A stretch of DNA of 64,000 nucleotides from Thiohalomonas sp041685045 (GCA_041685045.1 JAWLGP010000014.1:57240-121239); one strand, 5' to 3'. Positions 53,138 to 61,217 are shown, numbered from the stretch's first letter. Made by a program: numbers and translations. The notes: generated by a model from the sequence alone, not told the origin.

Positions 53138-53896
53138 TTACCCGCATTTTTGGCCGCAGCCGCACGTGGTACAACCGGCCTCCATCCGTACAGGAAGTCT
53201 ACAGATTGGACATACCGGACCCTTCGCTGCTTCGCTTTCGTCCGGGATGGCCACGGCGGCGGCACCGACCGACTGCGCGAGCACAAACGGGGATTCGTCC
53301 GGTTCGGACTGCTCCTCGCTTCCACACCCGCAGCCGCCACGGCGCAGCTGATAGTTGGCCACCCGCGCCTCGAGCGACAGAAGGTTGCCCTCCCGATCGC
53401 AGATGCCGCGCTTGTAGAGAATGTCAATAAACGACCAGGCGATAGCCGCAACTTCCGAGTTGTGGAAGATGGGTTTGCTCCATTCGTTTACGCCGCAGCG
53501 GACCGGCCCTTTGTCCCAGGTGACCTCACGAAGGTCATTGAGCATGGTACCGATATCCCCGGTCTTCAGCGCCATTTTGGACGATTGACGCATCAGTGCC
53601 GAAATCCACTGCATGTCTTCTGTCTTCTGCGCGGCCGGAATGAAGAATTCCACCGGGCGTTCGACCTCAACCGCTTCTCCATTCAACCGCCCCTTCATGG
53701 TCATGTAGCTAACCACCAGGTACAGGCTGCGACGGCCCTCTTGGGTGTGGTAGACCACCTTGCACGCTTGGGCATCCAGACAGCCTTCCGGCCGCTTGTC
53801 CACCGCCGTGTGGATTGGGTCGATGTCGGCCGGCGTCGACTCCGCTTTCACCAGAGAAAATCCGACAATGCGGCCAGAAAGTTTCTTGTCACACAT
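53138..53896 (-). CDS. nrdJ: B12-dependent ribonucleotide reductase, NrdJb-type small part (TSCPD and zinc tail)
   Basis: A 252-residue protein. The central region (EGRRSLYLVVSYMTMKGR to about residue 150) fits the TSCPD-type domain found at the C-terminus of class II reductases, and the end (GPVCPICRLPVRMEAGCTTC, then GCGQKCG) is the cysteine-rich zinc tail that re-reduces the active site. In split class II enzymes (NrdJa/NrdJb) this part is a separate gene, as here. It lies 92 bases downstream of the catalytic part. The mobile element thus supplies its own oxygen-independent dNTP synthesis. Confidence 0.7.
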   Translation of the reverse strand: MCDKKLSGRIVGFSLVKAESTPADIDPIHTAVDKRPEGCLDAQACKVVYHTQEGRRSLYLVVSYMTMKGRLNGEAVEVERPVEFFIPAAQKTEDMQWISALMRQSSKMALKTGDIGTMLNDLREVTWDKGPVRCGVNEWSKPIFHNSEVAAIAWSFIDILYKRGICDREGNLLSLEARVANYQLRRGGCGCGSEEQSEPDESPFVLAQSVGAAAVAIPDESEAAKGPVCPICRLPVRMEAGCTTCGCGQKCG

Positions 53897-53966
53897 GGTA
53901 TTGCCTCCTGAAAAAAGAAGGACCCACTGCGCCCCTTTCGGGGCGCACAGGTCCCCGTGGGGGTTA
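53897..53966 (-). promoter_or_regulatory. Structured leader of the nrdJb-type gene
   Basis: A GCGCCCC-GAAA-GGGGCGC hairpin lies within CCCAC/GTGGG. Downstream, TCCT pairs with AGGA of the ribosome site, and GGACC upstream can compete for GGTCC. The design is a variant of the other leaders. Confidence 0.5.
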
Positions 53967-53988
53967 ACGAACAGGGTCCTAACGGTGG

Positions 53989-56403
53989 TTACAGTTTTCC
54001 GTAGAACCCGTCTTTAATGGCCTCGAACAAGTTGGCCGCGGTGTGAATTTCACCGTCGTACTCAACCTCCTCGGTACCCCGCAGCTCCAACACTTGGCCC
54101 GTGTCTGTCTCGAACCGGTACGTCGTGTTGGCCAGGTCTTCCTCCTTCGTGAGCACGCCCGTAAAGGCCTCCGGGTTGAACCGGTAGGTCGTGCAGCCCT
54201 TCAGGCCGTTTTGATAGGCGTAGAGGTAGATGCCCTTGAACTCCTCGTACGGGATGTCGGTGGCGACATTGATCGTCTTGGAGATCGAACTGTCGATCCA
54301 TTTCTGGGCCGCAGCTTGGACGTCCACATGCTCATACGGAGTCACCGTCCCAGCTTCGACGAACCACTCCGGGAGGCTCTCCACTTCCGCATCCGGATCG
54401 ACGAGCTCCTCGTATGCCAGGAACTCGAACGAGCGGACCGCAACCTTTTCCTTGGTCTTGCGACCCGGGACGATCACGTTACGGAAGTACTCGTGAGCGA
54501 ACGACGGCTCAATGCCGTTGGACGCGTTGTTGGCCAGGGACAGAGCAATCGTCCCTGTCGGAGCAAGCGATGAGTGGTGAGTGAAACGGCATCCCACCTC
54601 AGCCAGCTTTTCAACCAGCTCCGGCGCCACCGTCGCAATGCGCTGCATGTAGCGGGAATACCGCGCCCACAGCACTTTGCCTTTCACCATGTCACCCATT
54701 TGGAGCCCGTCTTCGACCATCTCGGGCCGCCTACGGAGCATCTTGGCAGTGACCTCGAACTCCTGCTCCAGGAACGGTGCCGGGCCTTTCTCCACTGCCA
54801 GACCCAGACCGGTCTTGTAGCCCTCGAGCGCCAACACCTTCGTCACTTTCTCGGTGAAGGCGACCGACTCCTGGGAACCGTAGCGGATCCGCAGCATGGT
54901 CAATGCGGACCCCAGCCCAAGGTAGCCCATGCCGTGACGACGCTTTGCCTCGATTTCCCGGCGCTGCTGCTCAAGCGGCAGGCCGTTGATCTCAACAACG
55001 TTGTCCAGCATGCGAGTGAAGACGTGGATCGCTTCCCGAAACCGGTCCCAGTTGAACTGAGCCTGCTCCGTGAACGGGTTGTCCACGAACTTCGTCAGGT
55101 TGATAGACCCCAAGAGGCAAGCCCCGAACTCGGGCAAGCCCTGCTCACCACCGACTGTTACTTTCGCCCGACGTCAACCGGAGGGAAAACCATCGGACTA
55201 CTGACCATCGCTGAAACGATGGCGGGAGGGCACTTCATCCCTCCTCTACCGCTTGATCGCCCTCAAGGGCGCGCGTTATACGGTAGACCAGACTGTCGCA
55301 TGACCCCGAAGGGCCCCCGATCGCTCAGTCGTTCAGGCTGCCCAGGGCCCAAGGCCCTTGCTTGCCCCGTGTCCCCCTCGCCAGGGACCAGCGCTTGCTG
55401 GTTGCTCGAGACGAGCACTTCCACGTCAATCAGATCAGGTTTTTCCGCGCCGGATTTCGCCGGCGGGCCGCATGGCAATTTACGGGTTGGTGGCACGAAT
55501 GTTCTCGGCGAACCAGTTGTTGTTCATCTCGTTGTACTTGTCGACGAGAATGAACCCCGGTTCGGCGAAGTCATACGTTGAGGTCATCACCAGATTCCAC
55601 AGTTGCGACGCCTTCATGGTCTTGTAGACCTTGCAGGCGACGCGTCCCTGGTCGTCAGTGGCGTAGTAGTTTTCCACCACCGGCCACTCGCGATAGACGA
55701 GCTCCGTTTCCGGGTCTTCTACCTCGTGTGGCATCGCCGGGAACGCCAGCTTCCAGTCAGAGTCGGATTTCACCGCTTCCATGAACTCCTCGGTGACAAG
55801 GAGCGACTGGTTGAACTGCCGCAGCCGGCCGTCTTCGCGTTTGGCGCGGATGAACTCCACCACGTCCGGGTGACCGATGTCGAAGGTAGCCATCTGAGCA
55901 CCGCGACGGCCGCCAGCAGAGCTGATGGTCTTGCAGTACGCGTTGTAGGCATCCATGAACGACAACGGACCGGATGTGGTGGCACCTGCACCCTTCACGA
56001 AGGCGCCTTTCGGGCGGAGGGTAGAGAACTCATACCCGATGCCGCTTCCGGCGCGCAGGGTCAGACCGGCTTGCTTCTGCATCTCCAGGATCTCTTCCAT
56101 GGAGTCGCGGATTGTGCCGGAGACAGTGCAGTTGATGGTCGAAGTGCTGGGTTTGTATGCCTCGGCACCGGCGTTGGAGATGATGCGTCCGCCAGGGATG
56201 CAGCCATTCTCCAGCGCCCACAGGAACTTTGGATACCAGGTATCCGGCTCCTGCTCCAGTTCGGCCAGCGCTCGCGCAACACGCTGGTACGTGGCCTGGA
56301 CGTCAGCGTCCACCGGGTTCCCGAAGTGGTCGGTCAGCCGGTACTTGGATCCCCAGATCTCCAGCGACGCTGGCTGGAGAGGGATGTCACGTGCCTGTTT
56401 CAT
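53989..56403 (-). CDS. nrdJ: B12-dependent (class II) ribonucleotide reductase catalytic part, split by an intron
   Basis: Exon 1 is 56403-55482 (922 nt) and exon 2 is 55151-53989 (1163 nt); joined they give 694 residues. Exon 1 holds MKQARDIPLQPASLEIWG, the first catalytic cysteine (STSTINCTVSGTI) and AGSGIGYEFSTLRPKGAFV; exon 2 resumes GLPEFGACLLGSINL and has SLAPTGTIALSLANNASNG. The join restores NPCGEQ, the family's active-site loop, with the Cys codon T|GT split by the intron. Class II enzymes make dNTPs with adenosylcobalamin. Without splicing translation stops after 307 codons. Confidence 0.82.
55152..55481 (-). ncRNA. Group I intron inside nrdJ
   Basis: 330 bases between the exons cannot be translated in frame. 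The boundaries follow the group I rule: the upstream exon ends in T (AACCCG-T) and the intron ends in G (AACAGTCG). CCGT before the splice site pairs with GCGG inside (P1 with a U-G pair). GAACGACTG and CGACAGTC form a P7-like pair. No homing endonuclease is encoded. I have not modelled the full fold, so a group II-like alternative is not strictly excluded. Confidence 0.75.
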
Positions 56404-56510
56404 GATTGCCTCCAGTTGAGCCGGCCCCGACCGTCGAGACCTCCTACAACACCCCCGCGGAGGCGCTGTAGGAGGCCCCGACGGAGGGGCGATTGGGTTA
56501 CAACCACCCG
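56404..56510 (-). promoter_or_regulatory. Structured leader of nrdJ
   Basis: A long hairpin (CCGTCGGGGCCTCCTACA with TGTAGGAGGTCTCGACGG) precedes GGCCGGCTCAACTGGAGGC, where GCC can pair with GGC across the ribosome site. The hairpin is longer and the sequestering stem weaker than in the other leaders. Confidence 0.5.
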
Positions 56511-56578
56511 ACATGGAGGCGCACGCCTCTCCCGTTCGGGAGAGACTGAAAGCCTCCCGCCGAGCGGGATTTTCAAAA

Positions 56579-56708
56579 GGCTGCTTTTGTAGGGCGACCA
56601 GCTATCGCCATCTGCAGTGCTCCACATTGGAGGCACCACAAAACCTCTTTCCGCCAGGCACCACCTCATGCCTGCTGGAAAGAGGGGTGGGCCGGGCCCA
56701 CCCGCTCT
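56579..56708 (-). ncRNA. Structured RNA element, full copy
   Basis: Minus strand, in order: GGGTGGGCC/GGCCCACCC hairpin; CCTCTTTCCAGCAGGC with GCCTGGCGGAAAGAGG; GTGGTGC-CTCC with GGAG-CACTGC; GGCGA-TAGCTGG-TCGCC at 56593-56609; CTACAAAAGCAGCC. The second hairpin shares no sequence with its counterpart in the other copies yet is fully paired. Confidence 0.78.
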
Positions 56709-56924
56709 TTATGCGGCGACTGCCGATGCGGGGCCGAGCGAAGCGATATCGTCAGTCGGAAGGATCAGACCAGAGCGGATTGCCCACATCCTCACCACCT
56801 CGACAACGACCGTGTTCCGGCTGCGCTTCTGCAGCACCTCACGCGGCACCGAAATCACGCGGCCGTCGGTCATCATCACCTCTCCCAGCTCTTCATCGAG
56901 CAGATGCACGTGTTTCATGCTCAT
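56709..56924 (-). CDS. Small hypothetical protein ending in -VAA
   Basis: A 71-residue protein starting MSMKHVHLLDEELGEVMM at ATG 56924 with CGGAG upstream. The region ISVPREVLQKRSRNTVVVEV resembles small regulators of phages but no family is certain. It ends SAVAA. It lies between the YqaJ nuclease and the structured RNA before nrdJ. Confidence 0.58.
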   Translation of the reverse strand: MSMKHVHLLDEELGEVMMTDGRVISVPREVLQKRSRNTVVVEVVRMWAIRSGLILPTDDIASLGPASAVAA

Positions 56925-57040
56925 TTTGCTACTCCGGTTGGCGGGCCACCGGAACGCACCCTTTCGGATGCGCTCTGGAGGCCCACCAAGCCGGAATGCC
57001 TGGGCGACGCTACCGGTTGAACCAGTAGCGCCGCCCCGAA
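56925..57040 (-). promoter_or_regulatory. Structured leader with two strong hairpins
   Basis: GGCGGCGCTAC pairs with GTAGCGTCGCC, followed by GGTGGGCC pairing with GGCCCGCC around a nested GCGCATCC/GGGTGCG hairpin. The ribosome site lies just after the second stem and is not clearly covered, so this is an atypical member. Confidence 0.5.
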
Positions 57041-57043
57041 GCA

Positions 57044-58078
57044 TTACCAGGCGTACACGGACTTCACTTCCTCTTCTGATCCGTCGGCTTGCTCGCCAGC
57101 TTCGCGCCGTTTGCGAGCCGCCTCGGCCTCGGCCTGAGTGGTGTCGGTCAGTGTGACGCGGGCCCGCTCTGAGGGTTTGCCGCGGTAGATGTTCAGGGTG
57201 TCTTCATCCAGGTTCGGGAGAAGCTCGCCAAGGAGCTTCGTATAGTTCACGTTCCCTTGCTGGCTATACCGGGTAATGGCAACGCCATCGGCCTCGGCAC
57301 GCATAAAGTCACCCATCAAAGCTATCATCGCTTTCTCGTTTTCCGAGAGGATCTCCTTGATGCGTTTGACCTGTCTCTCAGCTTCAGCGAGGAACTTCGC
57401 CTGTTGGCGCCGCTCCCCGGCCAAGGTGGCCCACGCACTGCGAGTATCCCCCTCGGGGACAAGTACATCCCTGAGCGGGTCTTTGGTCGGCTCCTTACCC
57501 GAGATCACCATCTCCCAGAATGCCCGTCCTTCCGACCGGATATCCTGGATGAGGGCGTCATCCCGGGGGATAGTGAACAGGACGTGGTCCTTCTCGCCAT
57601 CCTCGTCGAAGTAGAGCAGTAGGTAGCCCTGCGCTCCCCCGGTGACAAGCATCTGCTGTTGCACCTGCGGATAGTAGAGCCGGTACGCCTTGCTCTCTTC
57701 GCGTTTCTCCTTCGCCTCTTGAAACGTGGACCGAGCAGGGCATTTAAGCTCCGCCGGTTCGTTCTTCGAGGTCACCCCATCGAGCGACGCGCGGAAGAGT
57801 GGATCGCCGTCGTTCTCTGCACAAATGGGTAGGAGAAGGTCGCCGAGGAGGTCTTCGGCCAGTTGCCGGGCCAGATCCTCCTTCTCGATACCACGCCGGA
57901 CGTTAGGGTTACGGGAGAGGTCTTCACGGGGAACCTTCCCCACCTTCTCGGCCCAGAGTCGCCAGCGCGTTTTGTCGGGATTGCGGTCGAGGATCGTGGC
58001 GATCTCCGAAGCCGATATCCCTTTCTCTCTCCAGCGATGCCACTCTTCCGAGCGCTGCTGAAAATTTACCACTTTCAT
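57044..58078 (-). CDS. YqaJ-family phage-type exonuclease ending in -YAW
   Basis: A 344-residue nuclease. The N-terminus QRSEEWHRWREKGISASEIA with NVRRGIEKEDLARQL, then FRASLDGVT, AELKCP (ExK) and YYPQVQQQMLVTGG, is the YqaJ/lambda-exonuclease pattern. It would resect double-strand ends for the RecT annealase encoded three genes upstream. The C-terminal 150 residues are a coiled coil and an extension ending KSVYAW, a tag shared with two other proteins here. Exo plus RecT plus SSB form a complete recombination set, as in SXT/R391 elements. Confidence 0.85.
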   Translation of the reverse strand: MKVVNFQQRSEEWHRWREKGISASEIATILDRNPDKTRWRLWAEKVGKVPREDLSRNPNVRRGIEKEDLARQLAEDLLGDLLLPICAENDGDPLFRASLDGVTSKNEPAELKCPARSTFQEAKEKREESKAYRLYYPQVQQQMLVTGGAQGYLLLYFDEDGEKDHVLFTIPRDDALIQDIRSEGRAFWEMVISGKEPTKDPLRDVLVPEGDTRSAWATLAGERRQQAKFLAEAERQVKRIKEILSENEKAMIALMGDFMRAEADGVAITRYSQQGNVNYTKLLGELLPNLDEDTLNIYRGKPSERARVTLTDTTQAEAEAARKRREAGEQADGSEEEVKSVYAW

Positions 58079-58150
58079 CGTACGCCCTCCCTGTTAGGGG
58101 GGGCATACCGACGCCCATGCGGGACGTGCGATACGCCCCATGGGGGTTGT
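58079..58150 (-). promoter_or_regulatory. Structured leader of the exonuclease gene
   Basis: GTATGCCC pairs with GGGCGTAC over the ribosome site directly before ATG. Segments 58100-58109 and 58130-58139 can pair over ten bases with G-U pairs, opening the first stem. The upstream hairpin is CCCATGGGG/CCCGCATGGG. Confidence 0.68.
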
Positions 58151-58164
58151 CGTGCGAAATAAAC

Positions 58165-58263
58165 CTACTGCTGTCGGTAACGATGTTTCGCTGCGTGGAT
58201 GAGCCCAAAGAGCCCGCCCGCGAAAAGAGCCATCGTTATTGAGAGTGCTAGTAGGATCTCCAT
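58165..58263 (-). CDS. Tiny membrane protein
   Basis: A 32-residue frame starting MEILLALSITMALFAGG at ATG 58263, preceded by GAGGAG at a good distance. Residues 3-23 form one membrane segment; the tail is basic. It lies between the 105-residue membrane protein and the exonuclease leader. Several small membrane proteins occur in this train; this one is supported only by the ribosome site and hydrophobicity. Confidence 0.45.
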   Translation of the reverse strand: MEILLALSITMALFAGGLFGLIHAAKHRYRQQ

Positions 58264-58290
58264 CGTCTTCTCTCCTCTCGCTGTTGCGGG

Positions 58291-58608
58291 TTAGTCATCG
58301 CCAGCCGCCAGCGCGACACCGGCGATAACTGCGTAGAGGCCGAGTGCAATGATGAACACCGCGGCTACCACACCCACAAGAGCGCCTGCAACAAGCCCTT
58401 GGACGAGCTTGTAGATGGCAGTGAAGAGCGTTGCGATACCACCGTAGGTAACGGCGTATCCCATGTTCTTCACGAAATCGCCCAGGTCCTTCTTCTGAAG
58501 GGCCAAGAGCTTCATTACGGCCACCGCAAGCGCCACGAGCGACAGGGGGACAAGCGGCCAGAGCATGAGATACATGCCGTAGGCCTCAAGAAAAGTTACT
58601 GCGTTCAT
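58291..58608 (-). CDS. Membrane protein of unknown function
   Basis: A 105-residue protein with three hydrophobic segments (YLMLWPLVPLSLVALAVAVM, GYAVTYGGIATLFTAIYKL, and a long GALVGVVAAVFIIALGLYAV segment). The ATG at 58608 lies inside a leader hairpin. The last segment is long enough to span twice. Position between recT and exo is unusual, since those genes are normally adjacent. No family recognised. Confidence 0.62.
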   Translation of the reverse strand: MNAVTFLEAYGMYLMLWPLVPLSLVALAVAVMKLLALQKKDLGDFVKNMGYAVTYGGIATLFTAIYKLVQGLVAGALVGVVAAVFIIALGLYAVIAGVALAAGDD

Positions 58609-58686
58609 GTCGTCCTCCTAAGACCAAAATTTGAGGGGACATGAATCACCCGCAAGGGGCGAATTCATGTCCCCCTGCCGGGTTAA
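58609..58686 (-). promoter_or_regulatory. Structured leader with a 12-base perfect competing segment
   Basis: Minus strand ATTCATGTCCCC (58635-58646) pairs with GGAGGACGACATGAA, which covers both ribosome site and ATG. The same segment is perfectly complementary over 12 bases to 58663-58674 in the upstream hairpin ACCCGGCAGGGG/CCCCTTGCGGGT. Confidence 0.78.
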
Positions 58687-58708
58687 GTGATTGGCGCTTA
58701 AGCTCTGC

Positions 58709-59614
58709 TTACGCTGCTGCCCGTTGCGCCTCCTTGATTTGATCGGTTGCATACGCGAGATCCGAACCGCGGTACCGCTCCTGGATGTAGTCCTTGGCGG
58801 CGGCCCACGAGCCTGAATCCTTTGCACGCTGGATCAACTTTGCGACCCGTTCCCGAGTGTCCGGGGAGATCTGGTTCGGGTCATACGAGTCGACGACCTC
58901 CGATCTCGCCTGCCTTTGTAGATATTCGGGTCTGAAGCCCTCGTGGTCGTTGAGGATGCGAACCGCCGTTTGTAAACGATCTTCCCTCGCGGACTTGGGC
59001 CAGGTCTTGGAAGCCCGTTTGAGGACGGACTTCTTCGTCATTTCGCCGAAGAACTCGACCCACGGACCTTTCCCCTTCTTGACGTACGCCATAGATAGGT
59101 CGCGGATTTGATAGACCTCCGCGGCCGTCATGGTTTCCACCAGGTAATCACCGTCGGGCGTCTTCGCGATGCAGTACACACCGACGAATTCCCCACGGTC
59201 TTTCTTGAAGGGGTTGAAGCGGTGGTTGGGTTCGCGGCTCACGCCGCGGTACTCGAACTCGTCGTTCTCGTACACCATCTCCGCCTTGGCCCAAAGGATG
59301 CTACCTATGTCGGTAGCGATCTTGATTAGCCCTTGGTAGCTGATGTCCAGGATCACCTGGCCATCACGCGGCACCAGATAAGCCAGCGACGTAGCCGGGT
59401 TCAGCGACAAACCGACGGCAGCGACGTTGACCATGGCCATCCGGAGCGACATCGGGTTGTTGAACGCCACCTGCGCCAGATAGTCGTTCTTTTTACACAT
59501 CTGAAACGCATACAGCGCCTCAGCCCCGAAATCGAGCCCGGTCTTTGTCGCCAGGTCGCAGAACTTTCGCTCTGCTTCCTGGATGGCTTTGTTGGCTACT
59601 TGAAGGTTGGACAT
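58709..59614 (-). CDS. recT: RecT-family single-strand annealing protein
   Basis: A 301-residue protein starting MSNLQVANKAIQEAERKF at ATG 59614. RecT-family blocks are visible: AFNNPMSLRMAMVNVAAVGL, LSLNPATSLAYLVPRDGQ, LDISYQGLIKIA and FGEMTKKSVLKRASKTWPK. It anneals complementary single strands produced by the YqaJ-type nuclease, giving the element its own homologous recombination. It lies between ssb and the membrane protein gene. It ends QRAAA. Confidence 0.88.
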   Translation of the reverse strand: MSNLQVANKAIQEAERKFCDLATKTGLDFGAEALYAFQMCKKNDYLAQVAFNNPMSLRMAMVNVAAVGLSLNPATSLAYLVPRDGQVILDISYQGLIKIATDIGSILWAKAEMVYENDEFEYRGVSREPNHRFNPFKKDRGEFVGVYCIAKTPDGDYLVETMTAAEVYQIRDLSMAYVKKGKGPWVEFFGEMTKKSVLKRASKTWPKSAREDRLQTAVRILNDHEGFRPEYLQRQARSEVVDSYDPNQISPDTRERVAKLIQRAKDSGSWAAAKDYIQERYRGSDLAYATDQIKEAQRAAA

Positions 59615-59685
59615 AGCGCCCTCCTGTTGAAGAAGGGGCACTCGTCACCCCTGGACCGGGGCGAAAAAGTGCCCCGGTTGGGGTT
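59615..59685 (-). promoter_or_regulatory. Structured leader of recT
   Basis: AGTGCCC pairs with GGGCGCT right before ATG, with the AGGAGG ribosome site in the stem and loop. GGGGCACT in the upstream hairpin CCCCAACCGGGG/CCCCGGTCCAGGGG can pair with AGTGCCCC instead. Confidence 0.72.
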
Positions 59686-59689
59686 GTGG

Positions 59690-60259
59690 TTACGCGATCA
59701 TGCCGCGCTGGAAGCGATCGAACGGGATGTCGTCATCCCAGTCGCCGAAATTACCTCCCCCGTTGCCGGCATCGCTACCGCCGTTTTCACGCTGCGGAGG
59801 AGCTGAACGAGGAGCACCGCCGCCCGGCCGTCCCTGCGGGGGAGCGCCGCGACGGCCACCACCGTTATTACCACCATGGTTGCCTCCGGTACTGTGGTGG
59901 CCACCAGAACGGTCACCACCAACCCCTTGGGGCTTGGCTCCGTAGTCGATCGTGATCGCCTTGACGTAAACCTCGGTGATGTCTTTGCCGTTCTCCTGCT
60001 TGGTCCGGGTTTGCAGTTCGCCGGTTATGCGAACTTCCTGTCCCTGGACGAGGTATTTCGCAGCGTTTTCCGCGTCTTTTCCCGTCAGAAGAACCGGAAG
60101 CCAAGCGGTCCGTTCCTGCTGCTGGCCGGACTCGCGGTCGCGCCACTTCTTAGTGTTGGCGAGTGAAAGGAAACTGAATGCGTTCCCGTTGTCATTGTGA
60201 CGGCATTCGGGAGCGCGGCCGAGTCGTCCGATCAAAGCCACAACGTTCATATCGCTCAT
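59690..60259 (-). CDS. ssb: Single-stranded DNA-binding protein
   Basis: A 189-residue SSB. The OB-fold runs from MNVVALIGRLGRAPECRHND to about residue 110 (LVQGQEVRITGELQTR, then ITEVYVKAITI). A glycine-rich linker follows. The acidic tip DWDDDIPF, which normally ends SSB and docks partner proteins, is here followed by RFQRGMIA. ATG at 60259 has AGGAG upstream. It would protect and organise single strands for RecT and the primase. Confidence 0.9.
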   Translation of the reverse strand: MSDMNVVALIGRLGRAPECRHNDNGNAFSFLSLANTKKWRDRESGQQQERTAWLPVLLTGKDAENAAKYLVQGQEVRITGELQTRTKQENGKDITEVYVKAITIDYGAKPQGVGGDRSGGHHSTGGNHGGNNGGGRRGAPPQGRPGGGAPRSAPPQRENGGSDAGNGGGNFGDWDDDIPFDRFQRGMIA

Positions 60260-60400
60260 GGTCTAATCTCCTGTACTTGTGCGGGTGCGTCCACCCGGAA
60301 TCACAGATGAATTCCGGGAAGCGCGTCCGCGTCCGGTTGAGGAACATTTCCGGCAGGAGAGGCACCCCCAGCAGGGAAGCGTGGCTCCCCTGGCGGGATT
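60260..60400 (-). promoter_or_regulatory. Long structured leader of ssb
   Basis: 140 bases between the structured RNA and ssb contain CCAGGGGAGCC pairing with CCCTGCTGG and further GC hairpins near the ribosome site. The simple competing segments seen in other leaders are not obvious. Confidence 0.4.
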
Positions 60401-60405
60401 GGTGA

Positions 60406-60542
60406 GGCTGATTTTGTAGGGCGACCAGCTATCGCCTGCTTACAACGCTCCGCACCGGAAACGTCGTAAAACCTTGTCCAAGGCGCCCTGAGTGCAAGAC
60501 GGCTTGGGCAAGGGCCGGAAGCCCCGGCTCTTGCTTGTTCTG
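60406..60542 (-). ncRNA. Structured RNA element, full copy
   Basis: Minus strand, in order: GAGCCGGGGC/GCCC-type hairpin; CCTTGCCCAAGCCG with CGCCTTGGACAAGG; ACGACG with CGTTGT around CCG/CGG; GGCGA-TAGCTGG-TCGCC at 60420-60436; CTACAAAATCAGCC. It begins directly after the reductase-fragment stop and precedes the ssb leader. Confidence 0.75.
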
Positions 60543-61217
60543 CTACTCACGCATCGCGAGTAGCGGTTCACGAAAGATGCTGGCATTTCTCAGTCCGAAG
60601 TGGGCGATGTCTAACCGCAACTCCTTTGGCAGCAGTCTAATATGCGGGGTACCGCTCACGGTGTATCTATCGAACGCAGGATAGGGACCCTTCTCCGCTG
60701 CGAGGGCCACGCTCATGCGGTATGCGGCAAGCTTCAGCGCGTTCGTGATTTGCGATGCGGTTCGCCACGCGCGTTTATCGGAAGGGCCATACCCGAGCTC
60801 TGCCAGGGCTCTGGACATTCCTCGTGCTTCGATGGCGATCCGCCTGTGTAGACCGGCACGGTGGTTAATGCACCGAAACGTGTGCACGAGGTTGTCGGCC
60901 ATGCGAACCGCGCACGCGGTTGTGCATCCTAGTTCCTTGTAGTCGAACTCGCGGTGACCGGCGTTACCTCGAACAAAACAATCGAGTTGGATATAGACGG
61001 CCGGCAATTCGCACTCTTCCAACTCGGCGGGCGAAAGAGTGTCCGGATTGTCGAGAATTCGCCCCTTCAAATAACCGCTTTGGAGCATTGACGCGAACGT
61101 CTCCGTCCATGCGGTTGGCTGACGTTCTACGGCGGCTATGACCGCAGCTTTGTCTCGGGAAACTTGGTCCAGGCATTTCCTGGAACAGTCGGGTGAGGGG
61201 TTGTTCGGTTGACACAT
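60543..61217 (-). CDS. Truncated ribonucleotide-reductase-like protein
   Basis: A 224-residue protein starting MCQPNNPSPDCSRKCLDQ at ATG 61217 with CGGAGG upstream. The C-terminal two thirds follow the middle of reductase alpha chains: ARGMSRALAELGYGPSD, NALKLAAYRMSVALAAEKGP, then LRLDIAHFGLRNASI, where full enzymes continue with APTGTIS. Here the protein stops 13 residues later. The active-site cysteines and the glycyl/B12 regions are missing, so it is not a reductase by itself. It may be a remnant, or a regulator of the NrdJ encoded downstream. Confidence 0.55.
   Translation of the reverse strand: MCQPNNPSPDCSRKCLDQVSRDKAAVIAAVERQPTAWTETFASMLQSGYLKGRILDNPDTLSPAELEECELPAVYIQLDCFVRGNAGHREFDYKELGCTTACAVRMADNLVHTFRCINHRAGLHRRIAIEARGMSRALAELGYGPSDKRAWRTASQITNALKLAAYRMSVALAAEKGPYPAFDRYTVSGTPHIRLLPKELRLDIAHFGLRNASIFREPLLAMRE

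Noticed and set aside
53054..53911. 285-residue plus-strand open frame
   Set aside because: Runs opposite the NrdJb-type gene and its leader, without any recognisable pattern.
55263..55496. 77-residue open frame inside nrdJ as an intron-encoded endonuclease
   Set aside because: No LAGLIDADG, GIY-YIG or HNH motif, and it spans core helices of the intron.
45026..60542. Structured RNA copies as simple intrinsic terminators
   Set aside because: The hairpins are not followed by T runs; the tail is A-rich with an invariant CAGCC, and loop sequence is conserved, which terminators do not need.
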